The notes beneath the pieces were generated by a model. That model ran no database searches and was not told the DNA's origin. It saw only the letters and a list, made by a program, of their open reading frames with translations. From NCBI RefSeq assembly GCF_033568475.1, contig NC_133121.1, positions 170,191,716 through 170,255,715 on the forward strand: DNA of 64,000 nucleotides, given 5' to 3'. Of the stretch, positions 31,946 to 43,530 are shown piece by piece. The position numbers and the translations under genes were made by a program. How positions within the stretch are numbered: position 1 is the first letter of the stretch; the number at the start of each line of letters is the position of its first letter. Source of the DNA: Henckelia pumila. Lineage: Eukaryota; Streptophyta; Magnoliopsida; Lamiales; Gesneriaceae.

Positions 31946-32799
31946 CCGATCTATGCCTATAAATAGGTGTCGAGAGGACCTCATTTTCACTCGCACCAAT
32001 TCTTTTCCTCTCCATTTTGGGGACTTTCAGGCGTCCTATTGGAGGGTCGGGAGTGACGGAGCACTGCGGGGATAGTAGCGGAGCAATGCCTAAGTTTTGA
32101 GGCAGTCGTCATCAGCAAGCTGACGATGGATGCATGTATAACATTGGATCCTTATTGAGATTAGGGAGTATGTAATAGCTTAGTTAAGGCTTTTAGAGTA
32201 TTATAGGTGATATGGTTATTATTGCTTATAGGCTTGGGTTTCGAGTACCTGGACTGCTAGATTGCTAGGGTGCTTGAGTTGTCTGGATAGAGGTACGGAC
32301 ATATTATCCGAGATTTCAGGTTGAATATACATGTATTATGTTTGTTTGTTTTTTGTGGCATTTGTATATGCATTGATATTATGCTGCATGCATGAACATG
32401 TTGAGGTTTATGCCTTGATTTGCATAGCCGTAGTAGGTGTCGTTCAGCCCCGTATTTTTAGTGGATGGATTCCATGGATTTGGATCCGGATATATCCACA
32501 ATTTTATGGTATGGGAGCCACCTCCTGATGCGACGGCCCAGCGTGCTACATACCATGGCGCCTTGACTGAGCAGTCTTTTGGATTGGTTTTTCAGTACCC
32601 GTCATACTTCATGTGCATGCATGGTATATGTATATTCGTACTTATGTACTGAGCGTTTTATGATAACATCCGTAGTATTTTGTGTTGGACACCCTATTCT
32701 ATGGGGCAAGTCTTAGGTTGGACGGACCCGAAGATAGCGGTTGTTGAGTTGCAGTGGTTCCGTGATTTTTGCCCGTTGTTGTATCTGGTTGCTAATTTT

Positions 32800-33129
32800 T
32801 AGAGCTTTCAAAGTGGTTTGGGCCCGTTGGGTTGGCCCGTCCCGCCCTAGTATATAGGCGGGTTGGGTTGAAAATTTTTCAACCCGCCTAAATGGTAGGT
32901 TAGCCCGCCAAGCGGTGGGTTGTGGTGGTTTACGGGCCAACCCGCTCCAACCCGCCAAATATAACTAGAAATTGGCCGGTCGACCCACCCCGAACCTCCA
33001 AATAGGTGGGTTGGGTTGATAATTTCCCAACCTGCCTAAATGGTGGGCCGGCTCGCCCTGCCCCGCCAATTGGCGGGTTTTGGTGGGTTGAGGGTTGGCC
33101 CGACCCGTCTACCCATTTTAACAGCTCTA
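32800..33129. mobile_element. hAT-like MITE inside the gypsy LTR, 330 bp
   Basis: Ends TAGAGCTTTCAAAGTGG and the complement of TAGAGCTGTTAAAATGG. Flanking 8-mers CTAATTTT and ATAGTTTT agree at six of eight positions. The interior is rich in GGGTTGG and CCAACCC inverted repeats. The partial LTR at 13284-13921 lacks it, so insertion came after the copies split. Confidence 0.8.
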
Positions 33130-33322
33130 ATAGTTTTGGATTTTAGTGCTTTCCATTCGATGGGGTTGTAAAATATTATTTGATTTCATCCTGGTTTTTC
33201 TGCCGGTGATTTTGTATTTATGGTTTAAGTTACCTCTGGATTTTATTATTTGTGTTTTAAGATTTAATTGCATGCTTAAAACTCTGTTTGTAGTTGATTC
33301 TGGTCTGCGTCACTACATTTAT

Positions 33323-33334
33323 TGGTATCAGAGC
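33323..33334 (+). other. Primer binding site, initiator Met tRNA type
   Basis: TGGTATCAGAGC, five bases after the 5' LTR end at 33317. It is complementary to the 3' end of the initiator methionine tRNA, the usual primer in this clade. Confidence 0.9.
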
Positions 33335-33396
33335 ATGCATTGAATTTGGGATCTAGAAATACAGTTTTGGGGATAATCATTGTTGCCTTTTATCAG

Positions 33397-34886
33397 ATGG
33401 CGGACTATGATGAGAGTCACGGTAGCGGGGTAGACGCTGGGGTGACGAGGAAAATCGTGAGAATCGCCAAGGCCATCGGCATCATCGTGATGATCGTCAC
33501 CGTTTTAGTATGCATAGGTTCTTACATATGGGTCCCAAGACTTTGGTTGGAGTCGAATCTCCGGAAGATGCGGAGAATTGGTTAGAACGCATGGAAAACT
33601 GCTTTCGGGAGTTTCAGTGCACAGAGGAGAAAAATATGGAGACTGTTAACTTTGTAGTGGAGGGGCATGCTCGGAAGTGGTGGAAATCTACGTCTGCATC
33701 TTTCGTGACCGAGTGAGGTGCAACTACTTAGGCAGAGTTTCGCGCAGCCTTCCAGAAGCTGTATTTTCCTCCCGCACTTCGACAGTCAAAGGCTAGTGAA
33801 CTGCTGAGTCTGAAGCAGGGCACGATGTCTATCGATGAGTATCAACAGAAGTTCTTTGAGCTATTGCTGTATTGTCCACATATTGCTGCCAGCTCTATGG
33901 CGAAGTATGATATTTTCCTTCAGGGTCTTAGTCCGGAGATCCATGGCCGTGTTGTTGTTGGTGACGACATGACTTACGTGGGTTTGGTTAGCCAATGTCG
34001 TCAGGCAGAGGACAGTCTTCGTCATAACATGTCTTTTCTCTCATCTAGACCAACCATTTCTTTGGGTCCGAGGACTCAATCTTTCAAGAAGCAGGGTGTG
34101 TCTTCTTCTTCTTCTGGTTCCGGTTCAGGTGGTGTTCAACATTTTGGGAAGAACAAAAGCCAGGGTCAGTGTGCGACTTGTGGAGGCCGTCATCTGACTG
34201 AGAAGTGTCGTAGGACAGGAGCTTGTTTCCGTTGTGGCGAGATTGGCCACATGAACAGAGATTGCACGCAGGCTGCCGGAGGATCATCGTCTAGTTCTGG
34301 TTCTCAGTCTTCCGTTCTACAGAGGTATCAGGGACAGTCTATAGGGAGCACCAATCAGAGGCCTCGTGTTTCCGGGCAGATTTTTGTGCTGAGTCAGGAT
34401 CCGATTCAACAGGAGAATGAGAATGTTATCGCAGATACATTTCATCTATGTGGTATTCCTGCATTCGTTCTCATTGATACTGGTGCATCGCATTCTTTCA
34501 TTTCTGCACGGTTTGTTAAGCGTCATAGATTGTCGTATGTGTCTCTAGACGTAGTGATTTCTATTTCGACCACGACTGGTCATTCTGCTTTAGCTAAGCG
34601 ATTAGTCTTGGGTTGCTCTTTAGTATTCGAGGATTTTGAGATAGAGGCGAATCTTATGATTCTATCGATGGAGGATTTTGATTGTATCTTGCGTATAGAT
34701 CTTTTGACTGTATATAGAGCTACTGTGGACTGCTATCAGAAGATAATGCAGTTTCGTCCGACGAAGGGCGATAGCTGGTTTTTTTTATGGTGAGGGAGGG
34801 CGACCCCCTATGCCTTTGGTATCAGCTTTGAGAGCTTGTCGGGCTTTGGAGGCTGGTGGGGAAGGATACCTGATCTATGCATCTGG
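33397..34886 (+). pseudogene. Gypsy gag with zinc knuckle and aspartic protease, broken
   Basis: Starts MADYDESHGSG at 33397; a frame change near 33440 leads into the main gag frame (MHRFLHMGPKTLVG, ENWLERMENCFREF, 33510-33716). Stops TGA (33714-33716) and TAG (about 33729) follow, at positions where this family has Arg and Trp. The frame 33825-34793 holds the rest of gag, two knuckle-like motifs (CATCGGRHLTEKC; CFRCGEIGHMNRDC, 34165-34266), a Ser-rich linker and protease (VLIDTGASHSFISARF, about 34470). A homopolymer slip near 34785 ends it, and the sequence continues in another frame to about 34886. Cannot make a full polyprotein. Confidence 0.85.
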
Positions 34887-35880
34887 TTTTATCTGATTTA
34901 TTGCAGATATAATATCTTCAATTCTATTATGTAAAGAATTAATTTCTTCTCTCAAAATATTTAAATATAAATTTGTGTAATTCTGATTTTCAAAAATTGA
35001 TTAATATATTTAGCAGTTACCTGTAATATATCATTATCAAAGAGTTTTGAAAAAGCAGTAAAATTTGAAATTTTATTATTTTTTTTCAATTTGAAAAGGT
35101 CGTTGAGGGGATAAAAAGATTTTTGAATTAAACCTGAATAAAGTTTATAGGTTCGTTCAATAAAATTGATATAATCGATAACAAAAGTTTTAATAAACCT
35201 GGAACAAAAAGAATTAATTTATTATACTTTTCACAAAATTTATAAAATTCACTTATGATATAATCAAACTCTGTTTCAGAAAAGCTATGAAAATACCAAT
35301 TTCTAAAAAGATTCAATTTAGGAGTATAAAATTCATTATTAATCTTTTGTCTAGCAAAAGATCCATTTAAATATTTTGGGAGAAATAATTACTTCTTTAC
35401 ATAATAGAATTGAAGTTGTTATGTCTGCAATAAATCAGATAAATTTGATTAATATGTTTAGCAATTACCTGTAATATATTATTATCAAAGAGTTTTGAAA
35501 AAGCAATAAAATTTGAAATTTTATTATTCTTTGCAATTTAAAAAGCTTGTTGAGGGAGATATAATGATTTTTGAATTGAACCTGAAGAAAGTTTATAGGT
35601 TCGTTCAATAAAATTGATATAATTGATAACAAAACTTTTAATAAACCAGGGAACAAAAGGAATTAATTTATTATGGTTTTCACAAAATTTATAAAATTCA
35701 ATTTTGATATAATCAAACTCTGTTTCAGAAAAGCTATGAAAATACCAATTTCTAAAAAGATTCCGTATAGGAGTATAAAATTCATTATTAATCTTTTATC
35801 TAGCAAAAAATTCTTTAGAAAAATCAATTTTTTGTGTATTATCCATAAATCAAGTAAAATTCATTTCTGATATCGTATCA
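34887..35880. repeat. AT-rich block of inverted and direct repeats, unknown origin
   Basis: ATCTGATTTATTGCAGATAT and following (34891-34938) reappears inverted at 35392-35440. A roughly 345-bp segment at 35017-35362 is repeated directly at 35461-35808, with about 90% identity by eye. On the reverse strand both copies have similar open stretches (NWYFHSFSETEFDYIISEFY in the first), so the sequence was probably once coding. I do not recognise the family. Confidence 0.65.
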
Positions 35881-35928
35881 GTTTCTCTAATGTTTTGAAC
35901 ATTATGAATTTCATGAACAATATTATTT

Positions 35929-35930
<2 letters not shown>

Positions 35931-35983
<53 letters not shown>
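35931..35983. repeat. (AAT)n microsatellite, about 17 units
   Basis: Uninterrupted run of AAT/ATA triplets. Confidence 0.95.
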
Positions 35984-35988
<5 letters not shown>

Positions 35989-36637
35989 CGTTTAAATATC
36001 TATTATTTTGTTATTTATAGTTAAAAAATGATTTGATTATTAAAAATAATTTTTATTCAATTACTTTTCATTTCTTCCGGTATCATCATTGGAATGTAAT
36101 ATAACTATTATTCCATTCACATTCTTATTTCATTTTAAAGTTAATTTCATTCTCACCTTATTTCTTTCCAATGTTACCAATCATGTCCTTTTAATAAAAG
36201 TGAAACAACTACTGCAAAAATATATCAAACACAGAAAGGCCAAAGACAATACAAAACCATTTTCTGTAACAAGTCATCATAAAGAAACCTCTATTACCTG
36301 AATTCTTGTCATCCGAACCTACCACGAATCGCATTTCGAAACTCTTGTGAACATACACAAAATATGGATAACATCCAGTCAGTACAACAGAATAAGAAGC
36401 ACATGGAAGGGATGACACGAGTCCAGCATAAGGTGACTTTAAATCAAATATTTATACTTTACGCGAATACGACCGACCACCATTCTTATCATCTTATAGC
36501 ACTCTGGTTACATGATAGTTGGAAGTTCAAGTACAGAAACCAAAAATCCTCGGGTGAGGCGACTAGCGGAAATGGTCGAGTATACTGACAAGTCACAATA
36601 GACCGACAAGTTGCAAAGAGGAAATGTTTTCATCTCA
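35984..36637 (-). other. 3' flank of the membrane protein gene
   Basis: Non-coding; possible 3' UTR near its right end. No other gene recognised. Confidence 0.4.
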
Positions 36638-38711
36638 TTACAAAGATAGTGGAAGAAGCATCCTTCGCTTCCTCTTCCGAGCCAGTTTTACTTGCTTTGT
36701 AATTTTCATACATAAAAGTAATAGCAGTGTAACACATAACAAAATAACAGCAAGTCTCAAATGCTTGAAATATAAGGAAACCGCCGTGAAAACAAGGAAT
36801 GCTAAAATCCCGAGTTCCCATAAAACAAAGATCGCAACATCGACCCTGCAATCACGAAGGAGAAAAAAAGCAATGCATTAGAAGGAAAGTTGGAGTAGAC
36901 AATTTAGTAGAAGTAAATAAGCAATCGCTAAGTATATGAATAAGTCAGACAAAGCTAACCAGGGATAGATGAAAAGAAAAACAATAATTTAAAAGGCGAA
37001 CCCAACTCAAATGTTCATCTGATCAGTTTCGAATAAAATGTTTATCTGGTACCAATGCTGACTTTTGAATGGAAACAATCCATCTTACCAAAGTTACAAG
37101 TAAACAAATATAACATACTGCAACAACCAAGAAATAGGTCATGAGCATGCTTTCTTTCAACACTTTTGTCTACCATTCAAACAAATGAGTCATTCATAAA
37201 ATTTTACCAATCCAAGTATCCAACTATTCTATCTTGAGAATTTATATGATAACAAGGCCTACCGTACAACTTGCTGCTATTAATGCAGTTTGTGAAGCAA
37301 TTTTGCATAGAACAATTCTTGAAAATTCGTCACAAAATCCAACTAGCTACAACTTGCTGATATTAATGCAGTATGTGAAGCAATTTTGTTTAGAACAAGT
37401 CTTGATAATTTGTCACAAAATCCATCAAGCGCTATGATATTTTCTTACAGCATGTCTATAATAGACATGACTAAAAATACAGGCTTCCATGCAAAATGAG
37501 ACACATGGAACTCCAGGAACATTTTATAAAATTGCATGACTATAATACACATGATTGAAACTTTGAGCTGAATTATGTTGTAACCCAAGAGAAAATTGCA
37601 TATCCATGCACAAAATCTGTTTCATCAGAAAAGTCAGAGCGGCTCAATCTCATATACACTACGAAAATTAAGGAGGGTGTCAAAAAATCAATAATTTGTG
37701 ATGTGTGTGAATATCAAACTACTTGGACAGAGCATGCAATGTAAATAATAGGATATTTCGTCATCGCATAAGTTGACAATATAAAATAGTTTGATCAGTC
37801 ACAATTTTATAAATGAACTATTTGTTTCACGGTAATAAATGGAGAGCTAGGCGCTCTCTTATAGCCCAGACGCAGCCAGGAGTGAGCCACGCGCTTGGTG
37901 ACACCCCAAGGCCAGTGGTTTAGTTGATGTGCACTTGGGAAAACGCTAAAGGCGTGCCTATGGGTTACTCCTATTTGAAGGAGGAGATGCTTCACTTTGT
38001 ACCAGAGAAAGATTAAACAGCGTCGTGAAAGTGCTACAACAATAAAACAAAAAGCATTTCACTTTGACACACATAACTGTCATCACTGCAACTTTTCTTC
38101 CCACTCCCACCTAATCCTCGGCAAGACTGGTTATCGAGGTTCTCTCTATTCCTCAAACACAACATCACTAAAGTTTTTTCCAAGGCGAAGACAGTGCAGT
38201 TTATGCCGAAATTCTAAGTGCATCCACTAAGGATTATGAGTTCAAGGCTTAGGAGTAACCCGACGTAGTTAACAAAAACATCAAAGATGCTTGCCCTTCT
38301 TCAAATATCTAAATGATAAGCAACACTTCCAAATGGATAATATATTCTGTGATATTCAATCCACAATCCCGTATTCTAAAAATTCAATATTCAATAAATT
38401 ATTCACCATAATGTTCTAAAATTATTCAATCAGAATTAGAAATTACCAAATGCGCGAGACCTCGACGTAATAAATTGCAGCAAGCATCCAAAAACACACG
38501 AATTATCAAGATATATGTCTTATATAAGCCAGAAATTGATCCTCTCCTAGAATTTTCCAAAAAAAAAATCAAATTAAAACTGAAAAAGATAAAAATACCT
38601 AGAAGAGGTGACTTTGGAGGTGGAGGAGAAAAAGGAGACAGAAGCCCAGTCGTATTTGGATCGAATCTGATACTCTCTCAGCTGCTCCGCCAGTTTCGAT
38701 CGCGTTATCAT
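36638..38711 (-). CDS. Conserved plant two-helix membrane protein, 2 exons, 106 aa
   Basis: Function unknown to me. Exons on the reverse strand: 38599-38711 and 36638-36845, joined by a 1753-bp GT-AG intron that completes one Arg codon. The product begins MITRSKLAEQLREYQIRSKY, then ASVSFFSSTSKVTSSR. Two hydrophobic segments follow (about residues 41-64 and 69-84), then a basic tail (KQVKLARKRKRR, 88-99) ending LLPLSL. The short loop between helices is KHLRL. The clean splice, intact frame and clear topology argue for a real gene, and the sequence pattern is familiar from other plants as a small uncharacterised transmembrane protein. The ATG at 38711 is chosen because the conserved MxTRSKLAEQLREYQ start lies there; the frame stays open upstream into an (ATT)n tract. 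Confidence 0.85.
37265..37430. repeat. Two-copy 83-bp tandem duplication in the intron
   Basis: TACAACTTGCTG followed by TATTAATGCAGT starts at 37265 and again at 37348. Both copies also share GTGAAGCAATTTTG and TTGTCACAAAATCCA-like ends. Confidence 0.8.
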
Positions 38712-39130
38712 CCTCCTTATCTCCACGCACCACCGTCCCTCCGCCCTCTCCCTTTTTCTATTCCTCCTTGCTCGCGGAGGTGTGCAACGGCGGAAGATAA
38801 CCTGATTACGGCGGCGGCGATTTTGAGGTGAATTATTATTATTATTATTATTATTATTTGTCAAAAAGGAAAACATGGACCAACTTCGAATTTTCTTCGG
38901 GGCAAAACGAGGAGGGCCAGACCATGATTTGGAGGAAAATTTAGAGAAAATAAGCCTCTCTACATTTTCATTTAAAAAAATAGATCACAAATTCCTTATT
39001 TATCTCCTTGCTTAAGCTTTTTCAACTAATACAATCCGATAAACCCTCATTTATTATTTTCTAACTCTCCTCTTCTTCCCTCTTCCCGCTTTCTTCTTCT
39101 TCTTGCCACACCCAACCACTCTCCACCTGC
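38712..39130 (-). promoter_or_regulatory. 5' flank of the membrane protein gene, with (ATT)n tract
   Basis: An (ATT)9-like run lies at 38832-38858, about 120 bp upstream of the start codon. A TTCTTC-rich block follows near 39070-39110. The copia element at 39131 lies about 420 bp from the start codon and limits the native promoter. Confidence 0.45.
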
Positions 39131-41012
39131 TGAAAGAGTGGGTGTCCGGTTAGCCAACTTGTGGCTAAGGGCTTTTATGACTCTATGTAAAACAATTTTT
39201 TGTTTAATATAATTTACACTTTTATAATGGTATTGACTTTATCTTTCTTTATATTGTTATATGATGATATAATATTGTTGTTTTGATAAAGATCTTGAAT
39301 ATACTATAGTGTATGTAAGATGTGGTAGCACATGGGGATGGCTATCATGAAACACATCTTATAGTCACTGTATATTCTAAACTGTTCCTAGTCAATTGAG
39401 CCATCCGCAAATAAGGATAAAGATCGCTCGAGATTGAGACTAGCATTTGCGATGCCGAGTACCACGTTTCATTGGTATGGAACATAGAGATGTTCAAAGC
39501 ATGCAAATGGATATTCATATGATGAATGATCGAAATACCCTATTCGGACTTTCCAAGTGGTTATCACTTATCGAGTGGATAAAGTCCGCGGTTTTGGTTG
39601 TACACCATTAGTCCTTATTACTTGAAACATCATTGAGACTCTATATGCTAGTACTGTACTTTGACTCGTTTACCGACTCTATTGGGGTCATCAGGTGTTG
39701 GGATTGGGTACAGTTACGACACATATAGGAGTCGATGCTTTGTTGTCAAGGATTCACCACATACTTGCGAGTGTGGATATCCTATGCGATCTGAGGAGAT
39801 ATTAGTGTGACGAATCTCTGGCCAGAGTACATGATGTGTTTTAGTTTAATTGGTTATCCTAGTAACACATGCGATGTCACTATTTGATCTCCAAGATGTA
39901 ATGCATAGTTATCGAATCTCGAACGACTCTTGATATACCAATGGTTGTTGATTCGATCGGGATATATGGATGAAGGGACCATACTGTACGCTAACCAAAA
40001 TCTACTGGTTCTTGCAGGCACTATCAGTAATACCTAGGGAATCATGGGGCGATGTTGCTAGGCGCTCTTACCATGATTCGATGGGTAAGTCGGAAATTGT
40101 TGTTCCGAGTCACAAGGAGTTGTGAGCCCACGGCTAGCTGTATTCCTGAACCATTGAGGGTTACACAAGTAATGGATTACTAAAACCCCGTAGAGATAGT
40201 TAATTTAAAGAGTTAAATTTAATGAAAGAGAAGTTGGACTTCTTAACTAAAGGGAGTGAGATTTCCTAAAATGACATAGGGATGGGCATTTTTGGAAATC
40301 ACTGAATTCAGATTCAAAAAAATTATCTTGACTCTAAAAGATGCAGAAATGGTTTCTGTGCACATTGGTGAAATCATTTTATCAATCGGAGTCACGATGA
40401 ATTTTATATTAATTTCTATAACAACGGGCTTGGCTTGTTGGGCTTAAGTTATGGATTGTGGGCTTTAAGGAGTTAGAGTCCTGATACAATTATAACTAGA
40501 AATTATCTATAAATAGAGGTGTTGGGTTCGAAAATCAAACACATTGTGTCTTATAATTTTCGAACACTGCATAAATAATTCTAAGGGATTTTTCGAAAAT
40601 TCCTTGCTCCTTTTTGAGAAAATTCGGATTGTGATTTTTGTGAAAAATTACAATTCTGAATTAACAGATCATATCTGTTTATTCTCAACGCAAAACTTCT
40701 GATTGATTTCTAGTGCAGTCAATCAGAGGGTTTCTGTTTTCTGTTCGTGGACCTGATTCCGGTGATTGATCGTGACGCCATCGGTTCCCGGGATATACAA
40801 GAAGAGCAGATTAAATTCTGTTGGAGTCCATAATCTCGTTTCGAGATTTAAGGTAAAACATTAATTGTGATTATTTGTTTTACTTGTATGAATTTAATCG
40901 TAAAAGTTTTGATACCCAGATATGGAATCGTTCCATATTAATAAAATAAATATTTTAAACTTCCGCTGCACCGGGTATCAATTCTAATTGATCTGAACAC
41001 AGTTTTCCAACA
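39131..41012 (+). repeat. 5' LTR of the copia element
   Basis: Starts TGAAAGAGTGGGTG, ends TTTTCCAACA. A TATAAATA box is at 40508-40515, followed by a likely transcript start region. Confidence 0.97.
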
Positions 41013-41013
41013 G

Positions 41014-41025
41014 TGGTATCAGAGC
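41014..41025 (+). other. Copia primer binding site (initiator Met tRNA)
   Basis: TGGTATCAGAGC one base after the 5' LTR. Confidence 0.95.
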
Positions 41026-42637
41026 CAGGTTGCTCAGATCAAACGATTAAATTAATCTATTGTACAAAATTTTTAAGCCTCGTTTTTGAAACAAAACAAA
41101 TTTTTTAAAAAATCAAAATTTTGATGGGCAAAACACGGGCAGCGACGGGCTGCCCAGCCCGAGCCCCGGTCGGGGCACGGGCTGCCCGGGATTGTCCCCG
41201 GCAGCCCGGGAAAATTAAATTTTTATTTTTTAAAAAATTTTGAATTTTTGAAATTCTAGTGTTTGATCCGATCGAAAATTGTTTTCGATTGGATCACGAG
41301 GCATCGGATCGAATTGTTCGAGTCCGAAATTTTTTTAAAAAAATTAATTTTTGGATAAATTTGAATTTTTGGAAAATTTATAAATTTTATCCGTTAAATT
41401 GAATTTTATAAAATTAATTATTTTGGTACAATTGATGATAAGATATGATCTTATGGATGGATAAGATAAAATATGATTTTATCTTTTAATTATGATGTCA
41501 TTGCATGTTTATCCAATTATTTAATTATTGAATTAATTAATGGATAAAGGATGATCAATTGCCATGACCAATGTTTTAGGTATATGTTAGGTGATTTACA
41601 TTTGTCTTATTGTTGTTGGTGTTTATTAATGAGCTTGGTTTATAGCCCAATATGATTGTCATATGTAATAAAAGTGGGTCTGGTTTATGGCCCGTTCCCA
41701 CCCCTAAAAATGTATCACATATTTGTCATCGAAATTTATTGTAAATTTATTAGACTTAGTGGGAGACAAAGATTTGAAGAAATGGTGGGCCCAGCAGACA
41801 ATGAAGACCGAAGAAATGTAAATTGGAAGCACAATGTAATAGGATTGCATTGCATACTTGCATATCACCTAGGATTGGACTTAGACTCGTGATTGGCAAC
41901 CACGGGTCGAATAGTTAATGAGATCGATCATCCTTTAATAATATATGATATTATTGATGTATGCATGTTTAGACATAAATTGTATGAATCCCGCAAGCAT
42001 ACATAATTTGCATGATGAGACAAATTTTCAAAATAAAATCCCTCATTTTAAATATGATTTAAAATTGATATCAAGATAAACAAAAGGGAATTTTAAATAT
42101 TGTTTAAATATTCCTACCTTCCATCAACGATCAATGTATGTGATGCTACCCGCGGATACGGTCCGGCTCATATTATTGGGGGGGCCCGTTCGTCGAAAAG
42201 CTGTACATTGGATCGACACATGTTGTAAGTTGGGTGGAACTCCCATGGGATTGGCTCATATTATTGGGGATCCACATGGCGACCGTCCATCACAACTTAA
42301 TATTGATGGGTCATCTTGACATGTCACAATAAACGGCGTCATATTATTGGGCCCTTATTGGATATGAGGTAAAAACATGGAGGTTGCTTTGGAAGCAATT
42401 GGGCTCTACCTTTTGAAAATTATGGTTGGCTGATATTATTCGGGACCATAGTTTGTCAATTGGACTCCATGTTCCCACTAAAGAAAATGTTTCTCGTTTT
42501 CACTAGAGGGTAGTGAAATCGTCAAAATAGTGGGAGGGTAATTCATAAAATGAAATTCGCCATATTTTATGTCTTAGTAAATTAATTAAACAAATCACTG
42601 ATTATTGTCTGTTTCCTTTTTTCAGTATTTCATTACT
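41026..42637 (+). other. Copia leader, 1.6 kb, with GC-rich fold and repeated motif
   Basis: A long untranslated leader. At 41136-41212 GC-rich self-complementary sequence occurs (GGGCTGCCC, CCCCGGTCGGGGC and CAGCCCGGG among it). The motif TCATATTATTGGG starts at 42168, 42256 and 42339, with a variant at 42431. No supported gene is here. Confidence 0.7.
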
Positions 42638-43530
42638 ATGAATTCGCGTAATCCACTACTCTCAATTCTCGATCAAAACAAGTTGACTGGCGCTAACTAT
42701 ACGGAATGGTTTCGTAAGTTAAAAATCATTCTAAATTCGGAGAAGGCTTTCTATGTGTTAGAGAAGCGTCCTCCGAAGGAAGCCCCGGCTAACACTAGTC
42801 CGGAAGAGTTGAAAAAGCTTGACGATTGGTGGGACCATGATGTCAAGGCAAAGAGTTATATGCTAGCATCAATGTCTGATGAACTCCAGAGGCGATTTGA
42901 GGATGCGGTGAATGCTGCTGACATTCACAGCGCACTCAAGGAACTTTTTGGAGCTCAGTCAAGGGCCGAGAAATTTGCGACTGTCAAAGAGCTCATGACA
43001 TGCCGCATGCGAGATGGGACTTCGGTCCGTGAGCATGGGGTACACATGATTGGGCTCATTGAAAAGTTGATAAAACTCGAACTGACATTAGAGCATGAAC
43101 TCAATGTGGACTTGTTGCTTCTTTCACTTCCTTCGTCGTTTGAAGGCTTTGTGATGAACTTCAATATGAACAAGATAGAGGCCACCCTTGAAGAGATGGT
43201 CAATATGCTTGTGACTTATGAAGCCACACTAAAGAAGGATAAACCGGTACTCTTGGTTGGCTCCTCTTCTAACTCTAAGAAAGGACCAAGTGGAAAGGGT
43301 AAGAAACGTTCTGCCCCGCCCAAGAAAATTGTACCAAATAAGAAGGGAAAGGCCAAGGCTTCAATTGAGATAAAAGATGAAAACGTTTGCCATTACTGCA
43401 AGAAACCCGGTCATTGGAAACGTAACTGCAAGGAATACCTCGAACAGTTGCGAACTGCAAAGGGTATGTTTTACATTGAAATAAATGTTTCGCTTAATAC
43501 TTCTTCTTGGGTATTGGATCTCACATTTGC
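42638..43530 (+). CDS. Copia gag with CCHC zinc knuckle (frame lost before protease motif)
   Basis: Structural capsid-like protein that packages the element's RNA. ATG at 42638 (MNSRNPLLSILDQNKLTG) is preferred to earlier in-frame codons because the NPLLSILDxNKLxGxNY motif is the usual gag start. It reads through the UBN2-type gag (YTEWFRKLKIIL, EKFATVKELMTCRM), a Lys-rich linker and a CCHC knuckle (CHYCKKPGHWKRNC, about 43389-43430). Then it reaches SWVLD, where the protease motif should follow but is missing, and the frame soon ends at 43546. The gag body itself is intact, so it could still be made. Confidence 0.9.

Larger units (their letters stand above)
31517..33317 (+). repeat. 5' LTR of the gypsy element (1801 bp, includes a MITE)
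   Basis: Termini TGTAGT and ACTACA are inverted. A TATAAATA box lies at 31958-31965 and would mark the U3/R area. Upstream of it, palindromic TCGGACGATCCGA motifs are clustered (31650-31945). A 330-bp MITE is nested at 32800-33129. Confidence 0.85.
31517..34886 (+). mobile_element. Truncated Tekay-like gypsy element: 5' LTR, PBS, gag, protease
   Basis: 5' LTR 31517-33317 (TGTAGTAGCG to GTCACTACA), PBS at 33323-33334, gag and protease relics to about 34886. Sequence then changes abruptly to an unrelated repeat block; RT, integrase and the 3' LTR are missing. It inserted into or beside an older RT fragment of the same clade. A second, partial LTR of this family lies at 13284-13921. Confidence 0.85.

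Noticed and set aside
33323-33334. tRNA-like sequence TGGTATCAGAGC (also at 41014)
   Set aside because: These are retroelement primer binding sites only; no cloverleaf surrounds them.
37840-38250. Possible SINE in the intron of the membrane protein gene
   Set aside because: No box A/B promoter, tail or target duplication could be shown.
38475-38831. Forward-strand frame of 118 codons
   Set aside because: Antisense of exon 1 and the 5' UTR of the membrane protein gene.
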